Shown here: positions 7,106 through 16,300 of the stretch, in pieces | Layout: the number at the start of each line of letters is the position of its first letter | Numbering within the stretch: the stretch's first letter is position 1 | Assembly (NCBI GenBank): GCA_947594085.1 | Contig: CANQEB010000009.1 | Location: 1-20,525 of the forward strand | Direction: 5' to 3' | Length of the DNA stretch: 20,525 nt | Source: an uncultured Lachnospiraceae bacterium | GTDB taxonomy: Bacteria; Bacillota; Clostridia; Lachnospirales; Lachnospiraceae | The notes under the pieces: model-generated | Databases searched by the model: none | The model's input: only the letters and a program-made list of their open reading frames with translations | What the model was told of the DNA's origin: nothing | Program-made: the position numbers and the translations under genes

Positions 7106-7422
7106 ACGGATATGATTCCATATTAATATATCCGCGGTACCACCCGCTTTGCAGACGCCTTTGTCTGCCACTCTTGTGCACTTAACGCGTGCGACGTACT
7201 GCCCTACTGAACGGCACATCCTCTCCCGCGTCAGACCCGAAAGCCTTTCCGCGACCCGCCCGCTATAATTGCCCGGCCGGTGTCTTATGCCTCTCGTCGT
7301 TCGAACAGTCGGCTCCGGAGTGTTCCCTATTGTCCCCTTCCCTCAATCAGCGCTCTCAGTCGGTGACGCCGAATTCCTGTCGAGCTCCCGGGACAGAGTC
7401 TCCTTCATCGCTTTTCTGTGAT
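7073..7422 (-). promoter_or_regulatory. T-box riboswitch upstream of aspS, specifier region GAAC (Glu/Asn)
   Basis: The leader carries the hallmark T-box sequence TGGTACCGCGG (7142-7132) preceded by the usual AAGAGTGG...GGGTGG context, then an antiterminator helix and a terminator. Near the 5' end a GATGAAGGAGA segment resembles the Stem I base/K-turn region. The 3' side of Stem I reads GGGAACACTCCGGAGCC. By position relative to the conserved A-CTCC, the specifier codon is AAC (Asn, 7324-7322), overlapped by GAA (Glu, 7325-7323). Uncharged tRNA should stabilise the antiterminator and turn the operon on. The TGGT bulge pairs its T with discriminator A, or wobbles with G. The leader is long (about 465 nt to the ATG). 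A GAC (Asp) at 7334-7332 is a weaker alternative specifier. Confidence 0.88.
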
Positions 7423-7428
7423 GAAGCA

Positions 7429-7457
7429 ATCCTACCACAAAATTTTTTTGATGGCAA
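7429..7457 (-). promoter_or_regulatory. Promoter of the T-box/aspS-gatCAB operon
   Basis: The minus strand has TTGCCA (7457-7452), a 17-nt spacer, then TAGGAT (7434-7429) with TGG just before it, forming an extended -10. Transcription would start near 7422, directly ahead of the T-box Stem I. Confidence 0.65.
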
Positions 7458-7501
7458 GGGGTTTTCAAATTTTTTTACTTCGCTTATGCCTGTCAAAAAT
7501 T

Positions 7502-8788
7502 TCAGGAAGCCGGTTTGTCATCCGCCGTCACTTCCTTCCTGTTCTTTGCAATACTTAAAAGCGATTCGATCAGATCCGGGTCCGGAAGAGCGCCGAGCGC
7601 TCCCTTTCTGTATTTTTCCATGATATCCGTCGTATCCCGTACGCCTTTCTGGGCCGTGAAATCTGCAAGCGAATACACGTAAACTCCGTCCTTATCCTTA
7701 TGGACAAACCAAATCTGCTCCTTGCGGAACATTCGTTTGCAGTCCATCAGATTAATGTCATGAACCGTAAAGATCATCTGCGCGTTGATGTTGAGCTCAT
7801 TGTTAAACATCGCAACGACTGCTCTTGTCAGCTTAAAGTGAATACTGCTGTCAAGCTCATCTACTACCAGAATTCTTCCCTTTTCCAGCCCTTCGATCAC
7901 ATAGCTTGCCAGCGCCGCGATCTTCTTCGTACCGGTCGAGTCAAATATAAGACTCGACACACGGCGGCCCTTATACGTAGATACCAATCGCATCTGATCC
8001 ATAAGAGCCTCCGGAAGATCCAGAGCCTTTTCCTCCGGTTTTGTCTCTTTATCCCAAATCTTTACTTTTACTTTGTCTAGATCGACATACTCGTAATTAT
8101 CCAGATAAAGATCCGCATTTTTGATAAAATCGACAACTCTCTCCTGCAGCTGATCCTTTCGCTTCATCAGATCGATCGTGTGCTGGATAGGAATGTTGTT
8201 CATATTGATAACATCTATTTTCCCGGCAAATCCTGTGAGGATATCCCGCATTTCATCCAGACACTTAAATTTGCCCTCGCCAATTAGATAATACAGAAGA
8301 TTGTTCCCGGAAACCACCGGCATCATCGTCTGAAGTGTCTCATCCACACAAAAATATTCTCCGTTGATGGTGTCCTTCTTCAGCCAGCAGCTTTCCTTCT
8401 CGTTCCCGTACTGATCTCTGCAGATTTCTGAAAAAGATTCATAAACATAGCTTCTGCTCCCGGTGTCATATTTGAAATCGTAGGAGAATTCCCTGCCGGA
8501 TTCCACAAAAGTCAAACCAAGCTCACTGATCATGGAATCCGAAAAAAAATTGGACAACAACCCATATTCTTCATCCAGCAAAGCGCATTTGATCGCCCGA
8601 ATGCACTTCACCAGACAAGTCTTCCCCGTATTATTCGGCCCGTAAACACCCGCCGTCTTCAATACATTAAAATGGCCTTCCCTGTGAACATTCGAGGCAA
8701 ACTTCTTATTTCTCATATCAGCCTTCATTGAAAAATGAATTTGATCTTCAAACGCGAAACAATTTTTCGCCCTGATCTCAACAAGCAT
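7502..8788 (-). CDS. AAA15-type (COG1106-like) ATPase
   Basis: The 428-residue protein looks like a stand-alone SMC/ABC-like ATPase of the AAA15/AAA21 group. The N-terminus (MLVEIRAKNCFAFEDQIHFS) is the typical first strand. Walker A GPNNTGKT is at 50-57, Walker B ILVVDELD at 306-313 with catalytic Glu, and a switch His at about 343 in TVHDINLMD. The following RKEQIWFVHKDKDG segment is typical of this group. Relatives appear in anti-phage systems such as PARIS (AriA) and next to RloB nucleases, but no toxin or nuclease partner gene is adjacent here, so a defence role is only a possibility. The ATG at 8788 follows GGAGGATGAT; an ORF extension of 20 codons upstream has no such site. It has its own promoter and is divergent from asnA. 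Confidence 0.8.
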   Translation of the reverse strand: MLVEIRAKNCFAFEDQIHFSMKADMRNKKFASNVHREGHFNVLKTAGVYGPNNTGKTCLVKCIRAIKCALLDEEYGLLSNFFSDSMISELGLTFVESGREFSYDFKYDTGSRSYVYESFSEICRDQYGNEKESCWLKKDTINGEYFCVDETLQTMMPVVSGNNLLYYLIGEGKFKCLDEMRDILTGFAGKIDVINMNNIPIQHTIDLMKRKDQLQERVVDFIKNADLYLDNYEYVDLDKVKVKIWDKETKPEEKALDLPEALMDQMRLVSTYKGRRVSSLIFDSTGTKKIAALASYVIEGLEKGRILVVDELDSSIHFKLTRAVVAMFNNELNINAQMIFTVHDINLMDCKRMFRKEQIWFVHKDKDGVYVYSLADFTAQKGVRDTTDIMEKYRKGALGALPDPDLIESLLSIAKNRKEVTADDKPAS

Positions 8789-8868
8789 ATCATCATCCTC
8801 CGTATGTCCTCTGCATTCTATGCCGCGCTGATCTCGATAAATTAGCACGATTCATCTTCTTTTTACAT

Positions 8869-8896
8869 ATTATACTATATTTAATTTTTTATGCAA
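8869..8896 (-). promoter_or_regulatory. Promoter of the AAA15 ATPase gene
   Basis: TTGCAT (8896-8891), a 16-nt AT-rich spacer and a perfect TATAAT (8874-8869) lie about 80 bp before the ATG on the minus strand. Confidence 0.65.
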
Positions 8897-8906
8897 CTAT
8901 TTTTCA

Positions 8907-8922
8907 CAAAAAATATTTTTTG
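8907..8922. repeat. Perfect 16-bp palindrome between divergent promoters
   Basis: CAAAAAATATTTTTTG equals its own reverse complement. It lies between the -35 boxes of the ATPase promoter (8891-8896) and the asnA promoter (8927-8932). Those boxes also fall in a 7-bp inverted repeat TGCAACT (8892-8898)/AGTTGCA (8925-8931). It may be a shared operator; AT-richness makes chance plausible. Confidence 0.4.
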
Positions 8923-8926
8923 ACAG

Positions 8927-8955
8927 TTGCAAATCCGCCCGTATTTTGCTATAAC
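8927..8955 (+). promoter_or_regulatory. Promoter of asnA
   Basis: TTGCAA (8927-8932), a 17-nt spacer and TATAAC (8950-8955) precede the asnA start by about 36 bp. A TTGACA at 8920-8925 is too far from this -10 (24 nt) to be its partner. Confidence 0.6.
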
Positions 8956-8991
8956 GGAGAGGAATTATGAATTGTCACGGAGGAATTCAAG

Positions 8992-10002
8992 ATGAACCAT
9001 CTAATCATTCCGGAGGGGTACACGTCCGCGCTCTCGCTGTACGACACGCAGATCGCGATCAAGACCGTCAAGGACTTTTTCCAGCAGACGCTTGCATCCC
9101 AGCTCAACCTGCTGCGCGTGTCCTCCCCGCTTTTCGTCGACCCGGCATCGGGCCTGAACGACAATTTAAACGGCGTCGAGCGCCCGGTCAAATTCGGCAT
9201 CAAGGAGCAGAATGAGGCCGAGGCCGAGATCGTCCACTCGCTCGCGAAATGGAAGCGCTACGCGCTGAAGGAATACGGCTTCGCGCACGGCGAAGGGCTC
9301 TACACGGATATGAACGCGATCCGTCGCGACGAGGACACCGACAACATCCACTCGATCTACGTGGACCAGTGGGACTGGGAGAAGGTCATCCGCCGCAGCG
9401 AGCGCAATCTTGACACGCTGAAAAAAGTCGTGACATCCGTCTACAAGGCCCTGAAAAAGACCGAGGTCTACATGTCAATCCAGTATGACTATATCGGTGA
9501 AGTGCTGCCACGCGAGATTTTCTTCATCACCTCACAGGAATTGGAGGATCAGTATCCTGAGCTGACGCCGCGTGAGCGTGAATATGAGATCGTCAAAGAA
9601 AAGGGAGCCGTCTGCATCATGCAGATCGGTGGCCTGCTTGCCTCAGGCGTAAAGCATGACGGCCGCGCACCGGACTACGATGACTGGGATCTGAACGCAG
9701 ATATCCTCGTGTACTACCCGGTGCTCGACATCGCGCTGGAGCTCTCGTCCATGGGCATCCGCGTAGACGCGGAATCGCTGGCACGCCAGCTGAAGCTCGC
9801 AGGCTGTGAAGAGCGCGCCGAGCTGCCGTTCCAGAAGGCTATCCTGAACGGCGAGCTGCCATACACGATCGGCGGCGGCATCGGCCAGTCCCGCATCTGT
9901 ATGTTCTACCTGCGCAAAGCGCACATCGGCGAAGTGCAGTGCTCACTGTGGCCGCAGGATGTCGTAAAGGAAGCCGCAAAGGGCGGAATCAAGCTGCTGT
10001 AA
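8992..10002 (+). CDS. asnA: Aspartate-ammonia ligase (AsnA)
   Basis: The 336-residue cytosolic enzyme makes asparagine from aspartate and ammonia with ATP, giving AMP and pyrophosphate. Its fold is that of the class II synthetase core, without an anticodon domain. Visible family blocks are the N-terminal QIAIKTVKDFFQQTLASQLNL, SSPLFVDPASGLNDNLNG near 44-61, IHSIYVDQWDWEKVI, and the ATP-binding GGGIGQSR at 294-301. Length is close to the E. coli enzyme (330). The ATG at 8992 follows a well-placed CGGAGGAATT. Another ATG at 8967, out of frame, also has a GGAGAGG site but leads to a shadow frame. It is a single-gene unit with its own promoter and terminator. Together with the transamidation operon it gives the cell a second asparagine route. 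Confidence 0.97.
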   Translation: MNHLIIPEGYTSALSLYDTQIAIKTVKDFFQQTLASQLNLLRVSSPLFVDPASGLNDNLNGVERPVKFGIKEQNEAEAEIVHSLAKWKRYALKEYGFAHGEGLYTDMNAIRRDEDTDNIHSIYVDQWDWEKVIRRSERNLDTLKKVVTSVYKALKKTEVYMSIQYDYIGEVLPREIFFITSQELEDQYPELTPREREYEIVKEKGAVCIMQIGGLLASGVKHDGRAPDYDDWDLNADILVYYPVLDIALELSSMGIRVDAESLARQLKLAGCEERAELPFQKAILNGELPYTIGGGIGQSRICMFYLRKAHIGEVQCSLWPQDVVKEAAKGGIKLL

Positions 10003-10064
10003 GACGCAGATGAATTTCCGAAAAATACAGGTATCCCAAATGCCAAAATTCGACACACAAAATC

Positions 10065-10111
10065 TGCCGCAGGATAGCCCGTTCATCCGGGCCGCCCTGC
10101 GGCAATTTTTT
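10065..10111 (+). terminator. Intrinsic terminator after asnA, probably bidirectional
   Basis: TGCCGCAGG...AGCCCG / CGGGC...CCTGCGGCA forms a long GC-rich stem followed by ATTTTTT. Reading the minus strand, the stem is followed by GATTTTG, so it may also stop transcription coming from the adhesin gene, for which no other terminator is seen. Confidence 0.9.
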
Positions 10112-10180
10112 CATGTCTCATGTACATCGAATATGCTTCGTGAGCTATACGCGAGCTCTCCCGCACTTTTTCACAAACGC

Positions 10181-10369
10181 ACTGCTGTCAGCAGCATCGT
10201 TATCGGTTCAGCTTCGAGCCCTGCGCCTCTTCTCTGCAGATGCACTACTGTCAACGGCATCGTTATCGATTCAGCTTCGAACCCTGCGTCTCTTCTCTGC
10301 AAACGCATTACTGTCAGCAGCATCGTTATCGATTCAACTACGAGCCCTGCGCTTCTTCTCTGCAAACAG
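10181..10369. repeat. Three tandem 63-bp repeats spanning the adhesin stop codon
   Basis: Units start at about 10181, 10244 and 10307 and share most bases, for example CATCGTTATCG(A/G)TTCA and TCTTCTCTGC. The rightmost unit contains the last codons and the TGA of the adhesin gene. Read in the same minus-strand frame, each unit has a basic tail (AEK-R-R-V/A-RS) followed by TGA, so the end of the gene is present three times in frame. Unit length is a multiple of three. Confidence 0.9.
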
Positions 10370-13300
10370 CATCAACATCCCGGAAATTGCAAGCAGCAAC
10401 ATCATCCACTCAATCGGTGTCTCATCGCCGGTCTTCACCGCTTCTGCTGTCTTCGGCACCGCGGCCGCGGTTTCCTGCTCTGTCTGTTTCTCGGTCTGCT
10501 TCTCCGCCTGTGCTTTCGTCTCGGTCTCTGCTTCAGACTCCGTTTCCGAATCAGGCTCAGTCTCTGGCTCCGTCTCACCCTGCGGAAGTCCCAGATCCTG
10601 ATAATACTGTTCATCCGGAAGTTCAAAGAACTGATTCTCGAACGAGAATTCCGCCAAACGGTCTCCCTTTGAAATCGTCACCTTCTGTGCCTCTTCCGTA
10701 TAGCTAGCCGTATAGGCTCCGTTACCATACTTGCCGCCCGCAACCACCTTTCCATCTGCATTCACTTCAGATACATAGTACGTCCCGGGCTTCAACCCCT
10801 TGTATGTCACACTCGCCACAGCCGTATTTAGGTCAAAGTCAAGCTTTTGGGTATCTCCCACCTGCTTTGTCATCGCCGCATCTGAGAACAGAGCCACATA
10901 GAAGTGTGCACCGTCAAGTCCGAGTAGATGTCTGTTTCCGGCATTCACAATACTTTTTGTGACTGTAAGCTTCGCCAGAGTATTCTTCGACGGCTCCGTC
11001 TGTGGTTCGGTCGAAGGCTCAGTTGATGCTTCAGTCTCAGACGATTTTACTTCAGATTCCGGTTCAGTCGAAGGCTCGGGTGAAGGTTCGGGTGTCGATT
11101 CAGTTTGCTGTGGTTTTGCCTGCTGCGGGTCGGCATCCTTATTATTTACAAACTTCGCCTCTGCAGTCTCGCTTTCCTTAATAGTTCCGTTTTCTCCGCT
11201 CTTTTGTACTGTATAACCCTCATTTCCGCTTTCTGTGACAGAATAGGTTATCCCAGCGGGCAATTCCGTCGCCTCCATTTTACCGCCATGCTTCAATTTG
11301 AATTGGGATACGCCATTTGAAAATGTCATATTTCCATATACTCCATTGATTGCCGCATCGACTGTAACTGTAAAATCAAATTCTTTTTCAGTATCTCCGC
11401 CCGTTCCTGTAACAGTCTTTGTAACTATCAGACCGCCTGATGCCACCGGCGTCTTCACATCCGGTGTTTTAGCAGTACGCACCTCACTTTGCACCGCCAC
11501 ATTGCCCACATGAAGCACGGCGCTGTTTGCAATACTGGTTCTTGCTTTCGCATTTACTTTCACTGTGAGCGTCACTGTACCGGACGTTCCGGCCTCCCTG
11601 CTTCCAAGCGCCCACGTCACTGTACGGGTCGCAGCGTCATAACTGCATTCACTGCTCTTTTCCGGCACCAGATCCACTCCCTCTGCCAGCACATCCGTAA
11701 CAGTCACATCTGCTGCCGTTTCTCCCGGATTCATCCAGCTGATTGAATAAACGATCTCGTCTCCGATTTTTACTGATTCCCCTACTGCCGGACTCATAAC
11801 GCTCTTCTTAGGCGCAAAGTTTGTAAACACTGCTTTCTGAGTCTCTTTGCCGTTGCGGACTTTATAAACCGCTGTTGCCTTATAATATCCGGTAGAACTG
11901 TCAGGTTCTACTATCACTGTTACGTCATATATCGTCGGATCATACAGGATTCCTGCATCCGTTCCGAGCTTTTCTGTAATCGTGTAGTGATACACCGCCT
12001 CCTTGTTATAGATAATCTCATCAAACCGGAAATTCCCCTCTACATCATTCGTCACCTTATTGCTTCCGGATTCCGGCATCGGTGCATCTTTCTCTCCGGT
12101 CAGTACAAAAGTAAACTGCCCTTCTTTAAGCTCGCCTCCCTCATAGTGTTTTGTACCCTCAAGAGAAATCGCGGAGGCGGGTTTCCGATTGGTATACTCA
12201 GCTACAATCGTGTCATTCTTCGGTATTGTACCTTTTTCATTTTTGGCTACCGTGCCGTACCCGTCCTGATTTGCTTCCGCCTCTGACACTGTGTATAACA
12301 TGCCTGCCGGAAGTCCGGTGATCGTACAGCTCTCACCACTCTTTAACATGATGTTCTCTACTCTTCCATCTACAAATGTAACCTCTCCGTATGTCCCATT
12401 GACCGATGGATCTACAACAACTGAGAAATGGAATTCTCTGTCCGTTTCCCCCTGGTTTCCGGATACGATTTTTCTTATGATTAGATTTCCTGTCGCCACC
12501 GGGGTTTCCACTTCTGATGTCTTCGCAGTATGCGTCTGTGCCGGGTCGTTCTCTACCTGTAAAGACGCACGGTTTGTCACGCTGGTCCTCGCTTTCGCAT
12601 TCACCTTCACTGTCAGCGTCACTGTCCCGGTCTCTCCGGCCGCCTGGTTTTCAAACGTCCAGGTCACTGTACGGGTCGCAGCGTCATAACTGCATCCGCC
12701 GCTCTTTTCCGGCACCAGGTCCACGCCTTCTGCCAGGACGTCCGTGACCGTCACATCCGCTGCCACCTCCTCCGGGTTCATCCAATCAATCGAATATGTG
12801 ATCTCATCCCCGATTTTCACTGATTCCCCGGCTGCAGGGCTCGTCACTCTCTTCTGCGGTATGAAGTTTGTGAATACTGCCTTTCCCGGCTCTGCATCCT
12901 CACCTCCATGTACCTTGTAGACCGGAACTGCTGCCAGTCTACCAGTAGTCTCATCGGGAGATACTGTCACTGTGACATCATATACTGTCGCGTCATACAG
13001 GACGGACTCATCCGTTCCCTCCTGCTCCGTGATCGTGTACTCATACGTACCGGCTTGCGTATACGTAATTCCTCCAAACTGGAAATCACCCGCGCCTTCT
13101 TTTGTAACCACAGCTTTTCCGGCAGAAGCACCTTCCGGCATGGGCTCGGTGCCTTTCTTGCCCGCCAGCTCAAAAGTGAAGCTTCCGGATTTCAGAGCGC
13201 CTGCAAATACCTTGCTGCCGGAAAGAACCGCCTGGGCCGCTGTCGGCTGATACTGGTTCGTAAACGACGCCTCTGTTGCAGCTTTACCATCTACCGCCAC

Positions 13301-16300
13301 AACCGCAGTGAGCGTGCCGGAGCCGTCTACACCCGCGCTTACCGTTACCGTGACTGTGTGAGAGGAAACCTTGTCATTGACAATGCCCGGAACAGAGCTT
13401 GCGTCCTCCTCCAACGTATAGGTATAGGTACCTGTCTTTGTAAATAAAAGGTCTGTAAAGAAATTGTCACTGGCCGTGCTCCAGATTGTACCGGTAACAC
13501 TTATATTCTTCGTGATCTTTCCATCGCTCAAAGCAGCAACCGGGTCTCCCTCCGGATTGCCTGTATTTGGCGTTAAAGTAAAGGAAAATTCATAGTTTTT
13601 TTTCAGATCGAATCCATTCGTATTCAGAGTTTTGGAAACCGTCAATTCTGGCGTAATCGCATCACGACTGTTTGTGAACGTAACTATAGACGGATACTCC
13701 TTATCAGGGGATACAGTGCCCTCCTCGTTCGCAGATGTGGTCTTATAGCCATCCTGATTCGCTTCAGCTTCTGCCACAGCATAATGACTCTCACCTGGCA
13801 AACCGATGATCGTGACGGATTCCCCGCCTTTCAGCTCTATTGTCCCTCCGCTGAAAATGGTTCCTTCTCTTGATCCGTAATAATTATAAGAAGTTCCACC
13901 AGCTGCACCGTCCAGAGTGACTGTAAACGTAAACTCCTTATCCGTTTCACCGGAACTGCCGGTCACAACCTTACTGATCGTCAGCGTATTGTCCGCCGGA
14001 GTGATGGTCAATTCCCCCGGCAACAGGATGACATAGTAATTCCCTGTCACATCATGATCACCCTGCAGTATTTTGCCCTCCCCGGATAGTTGCCGACATT
14101 CTTTTTCTCCCAGCGTTATTGGTTGGTTCTGCAAATTGGTGTCGTTAATCTCCGCCGTATATATCGCCGTCCGGTTGGCAAAGCCCTTCTCCCCCTCCGT
14201 ATCATAATCTGTTTTCGAGCCATCTTTAGGATAGTAAATCACATCCAGCACATTTGATGCAAAAGCATCTCCACTCACAAGACCGTATTTTCCTTCCGGA
14301 GCATCGGATGTTTCCACAAATGAGTATTCCAATCCACCAGTACCAGTGCCAGCCTCGCCTGCAACGGTATATGTCTTCCCGTCAAATTGGTATTCCTTTG
14401 AACCAACCTGAATAGTAATCGGGCGCGGATAAATCGTAATGTAACGAACGATTTTCAGCTCTTTATCAACTGTATTTCCGTCCGACATTGTTACCTTTGC
14501 ATTTGCCTTAATTGTTACAGGATATACTCCTACATTCACTTGTGAAGGATGCGTTTCACTATCGTCCTTATCATATGTTGTCCATGTGGCTTTATCATCT
14601 TTATCCGCATCTTTGCCCCAGGCCCATTGAATTTGACCCAACTCGATTAATTGTTGTTCTTCTATTTGCCAATAGATCTTATCTGCCAATGTTCCTTTGG
14701 TGAAATTGAATTCCAGATCATTCAGTGCCAACGCATTTCCATCATATATCTGTTCTTTACTGCTTCCATTTAAGAACATCCAGACGGCATCTAAAGTATA
14801 AAGGTCATCACCGTCGTAACAAAATGAACATTCCTCACCTGGTTTACGCATAGCGCCCGGCAGTTCATTCCCCTCTCCTAATTTTCTAATTTTATCGTAC
14901 CATCCGATAAAAGTATACTGATCCGACGTTGGCTCTGCATTTGGAACGATAAATGTCTCGCCTTTCCTGTATAAATGCGTGGTTATCGATTTAATCCATG
15001 GTTTTTCTGATTCCGAATCATATTCCTCGCTTCCGAGCTGAGGCATGTAGCCAAGCGGAAACCCTGCATCCGAAAGTTCCTTCTCTACAGCGCTCCCATC
15101 TACAGTCTCTACCTTCCCCAATACATAATTATAGCGGACACGACCGACCGGCTTAATCTCCAATGTTCCGGGAAGTTCTTTTACTTCATAATTTTTTGAA
15201 ACGTTTTCTCCAGTGCCTCCATTATCCTTGATTACTATACTTGTTACTTGCATCGTATTTGGTGCTGCCCACTCTGTCCCGCTCGAGGATACCTGACCTG
15301 TCGCTTTGTAATTCCTACCAGATATCACATGTCCATCCAGAAGAGTATTCATAGCAGTACCTATGGTGTGTATTTTATCCTCGGAATTAGCTTCTTCACC
15401 TGCTTTTATCTGCTTAAACGAACGATACTCCACCATTTTAGACTTTCCTTTAGGATCTGATTTTCCAACTGTATCCGAATGATTAATCTCCCCTGATCTT
15501 TTGTCTATTTCGATAGATTCCTTTCCGCTATTGCCAAATGTAAGCGTATCTTCATCCAAATACAAATCTGGCCATTCCACTGTATAATTTCCAAAATAGC
15601 TCCCTATTTTAGGATTTCCGGACAAAATACACTCTCCACTTTTGACGTTACCTTTGCTATCCTTCTCCGTACTATTATGATTGTTGACATAATAGTATAC
15701 TGAGATATTCGGCGTAACCACATACAGCGGTCTGCGTGTGATTGTCATCTTTTTCGTATATGTCTTTGATTCTCCTTCTACAATTGCAGTGACAGAATAT
15801 GTATATTCTCCAGCACCTTTATATTTATTCCCGGACAATTTCCATACTCCATCAGTTATCGAAATACGATCCGAATTAGAGCTGCTTTTTGTGCTGCTTG
15901 TAGCATCGTCACCACTATATATCCAATAATCAACCTTCATTTCAGTTATTTCAGTTGCGTTCTTCAAATCCTCTCCTACCACCTGAACCAATGTGAGATA
16001 ATGATTCTCTCCATCATAAACGACTGTAAAGCCGTCTTCCGTTTCTTTCAGTGTAGAATCCTCTGTCTCCTCGTCTATCGACAAATCAACCGCCATAATC
16101 CCGGCATCCGAATCCCTGCTCTTCACATACGCCACCGCGTACACGCTGAAATGGTCAGTCTCAAAGCGCAGGATGCCGTCGGTTAATTCTTCTCTCGCGA
16201 GGGACTTCACCTGCTCCGGCTCTCCTGTCTCCGGCACATGGTACACACGGATCTGCTCCGCGTCTTCGGGCACAGTGAGACCCTCCAGCTCCACAGTGAC

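Noticed and set aside
8967..9215. Short open frame with a good GGAGAGG site starting 25 bp before asnA
   Set aside because: After nine codons it runs inside asnA in another frame with no recognisable protein. A leader peptide is possible, but the second strong site and ATG at 8992 explain asnA expression.
10181..10369. Possible CRISPR array
   Set aside because: There are only three units with no distinct spacers; the whole 63-bp unit repeats, so it is a tandem repeat.
10240..10707. Plus-strand frames with repeated peptides (SSIVIDS..., ASLSIQLR...)
   Set aside because: They are translations of the 63-bp tandem repeat and of the antisense of the adhesin tail; no ribosome site or promoter.
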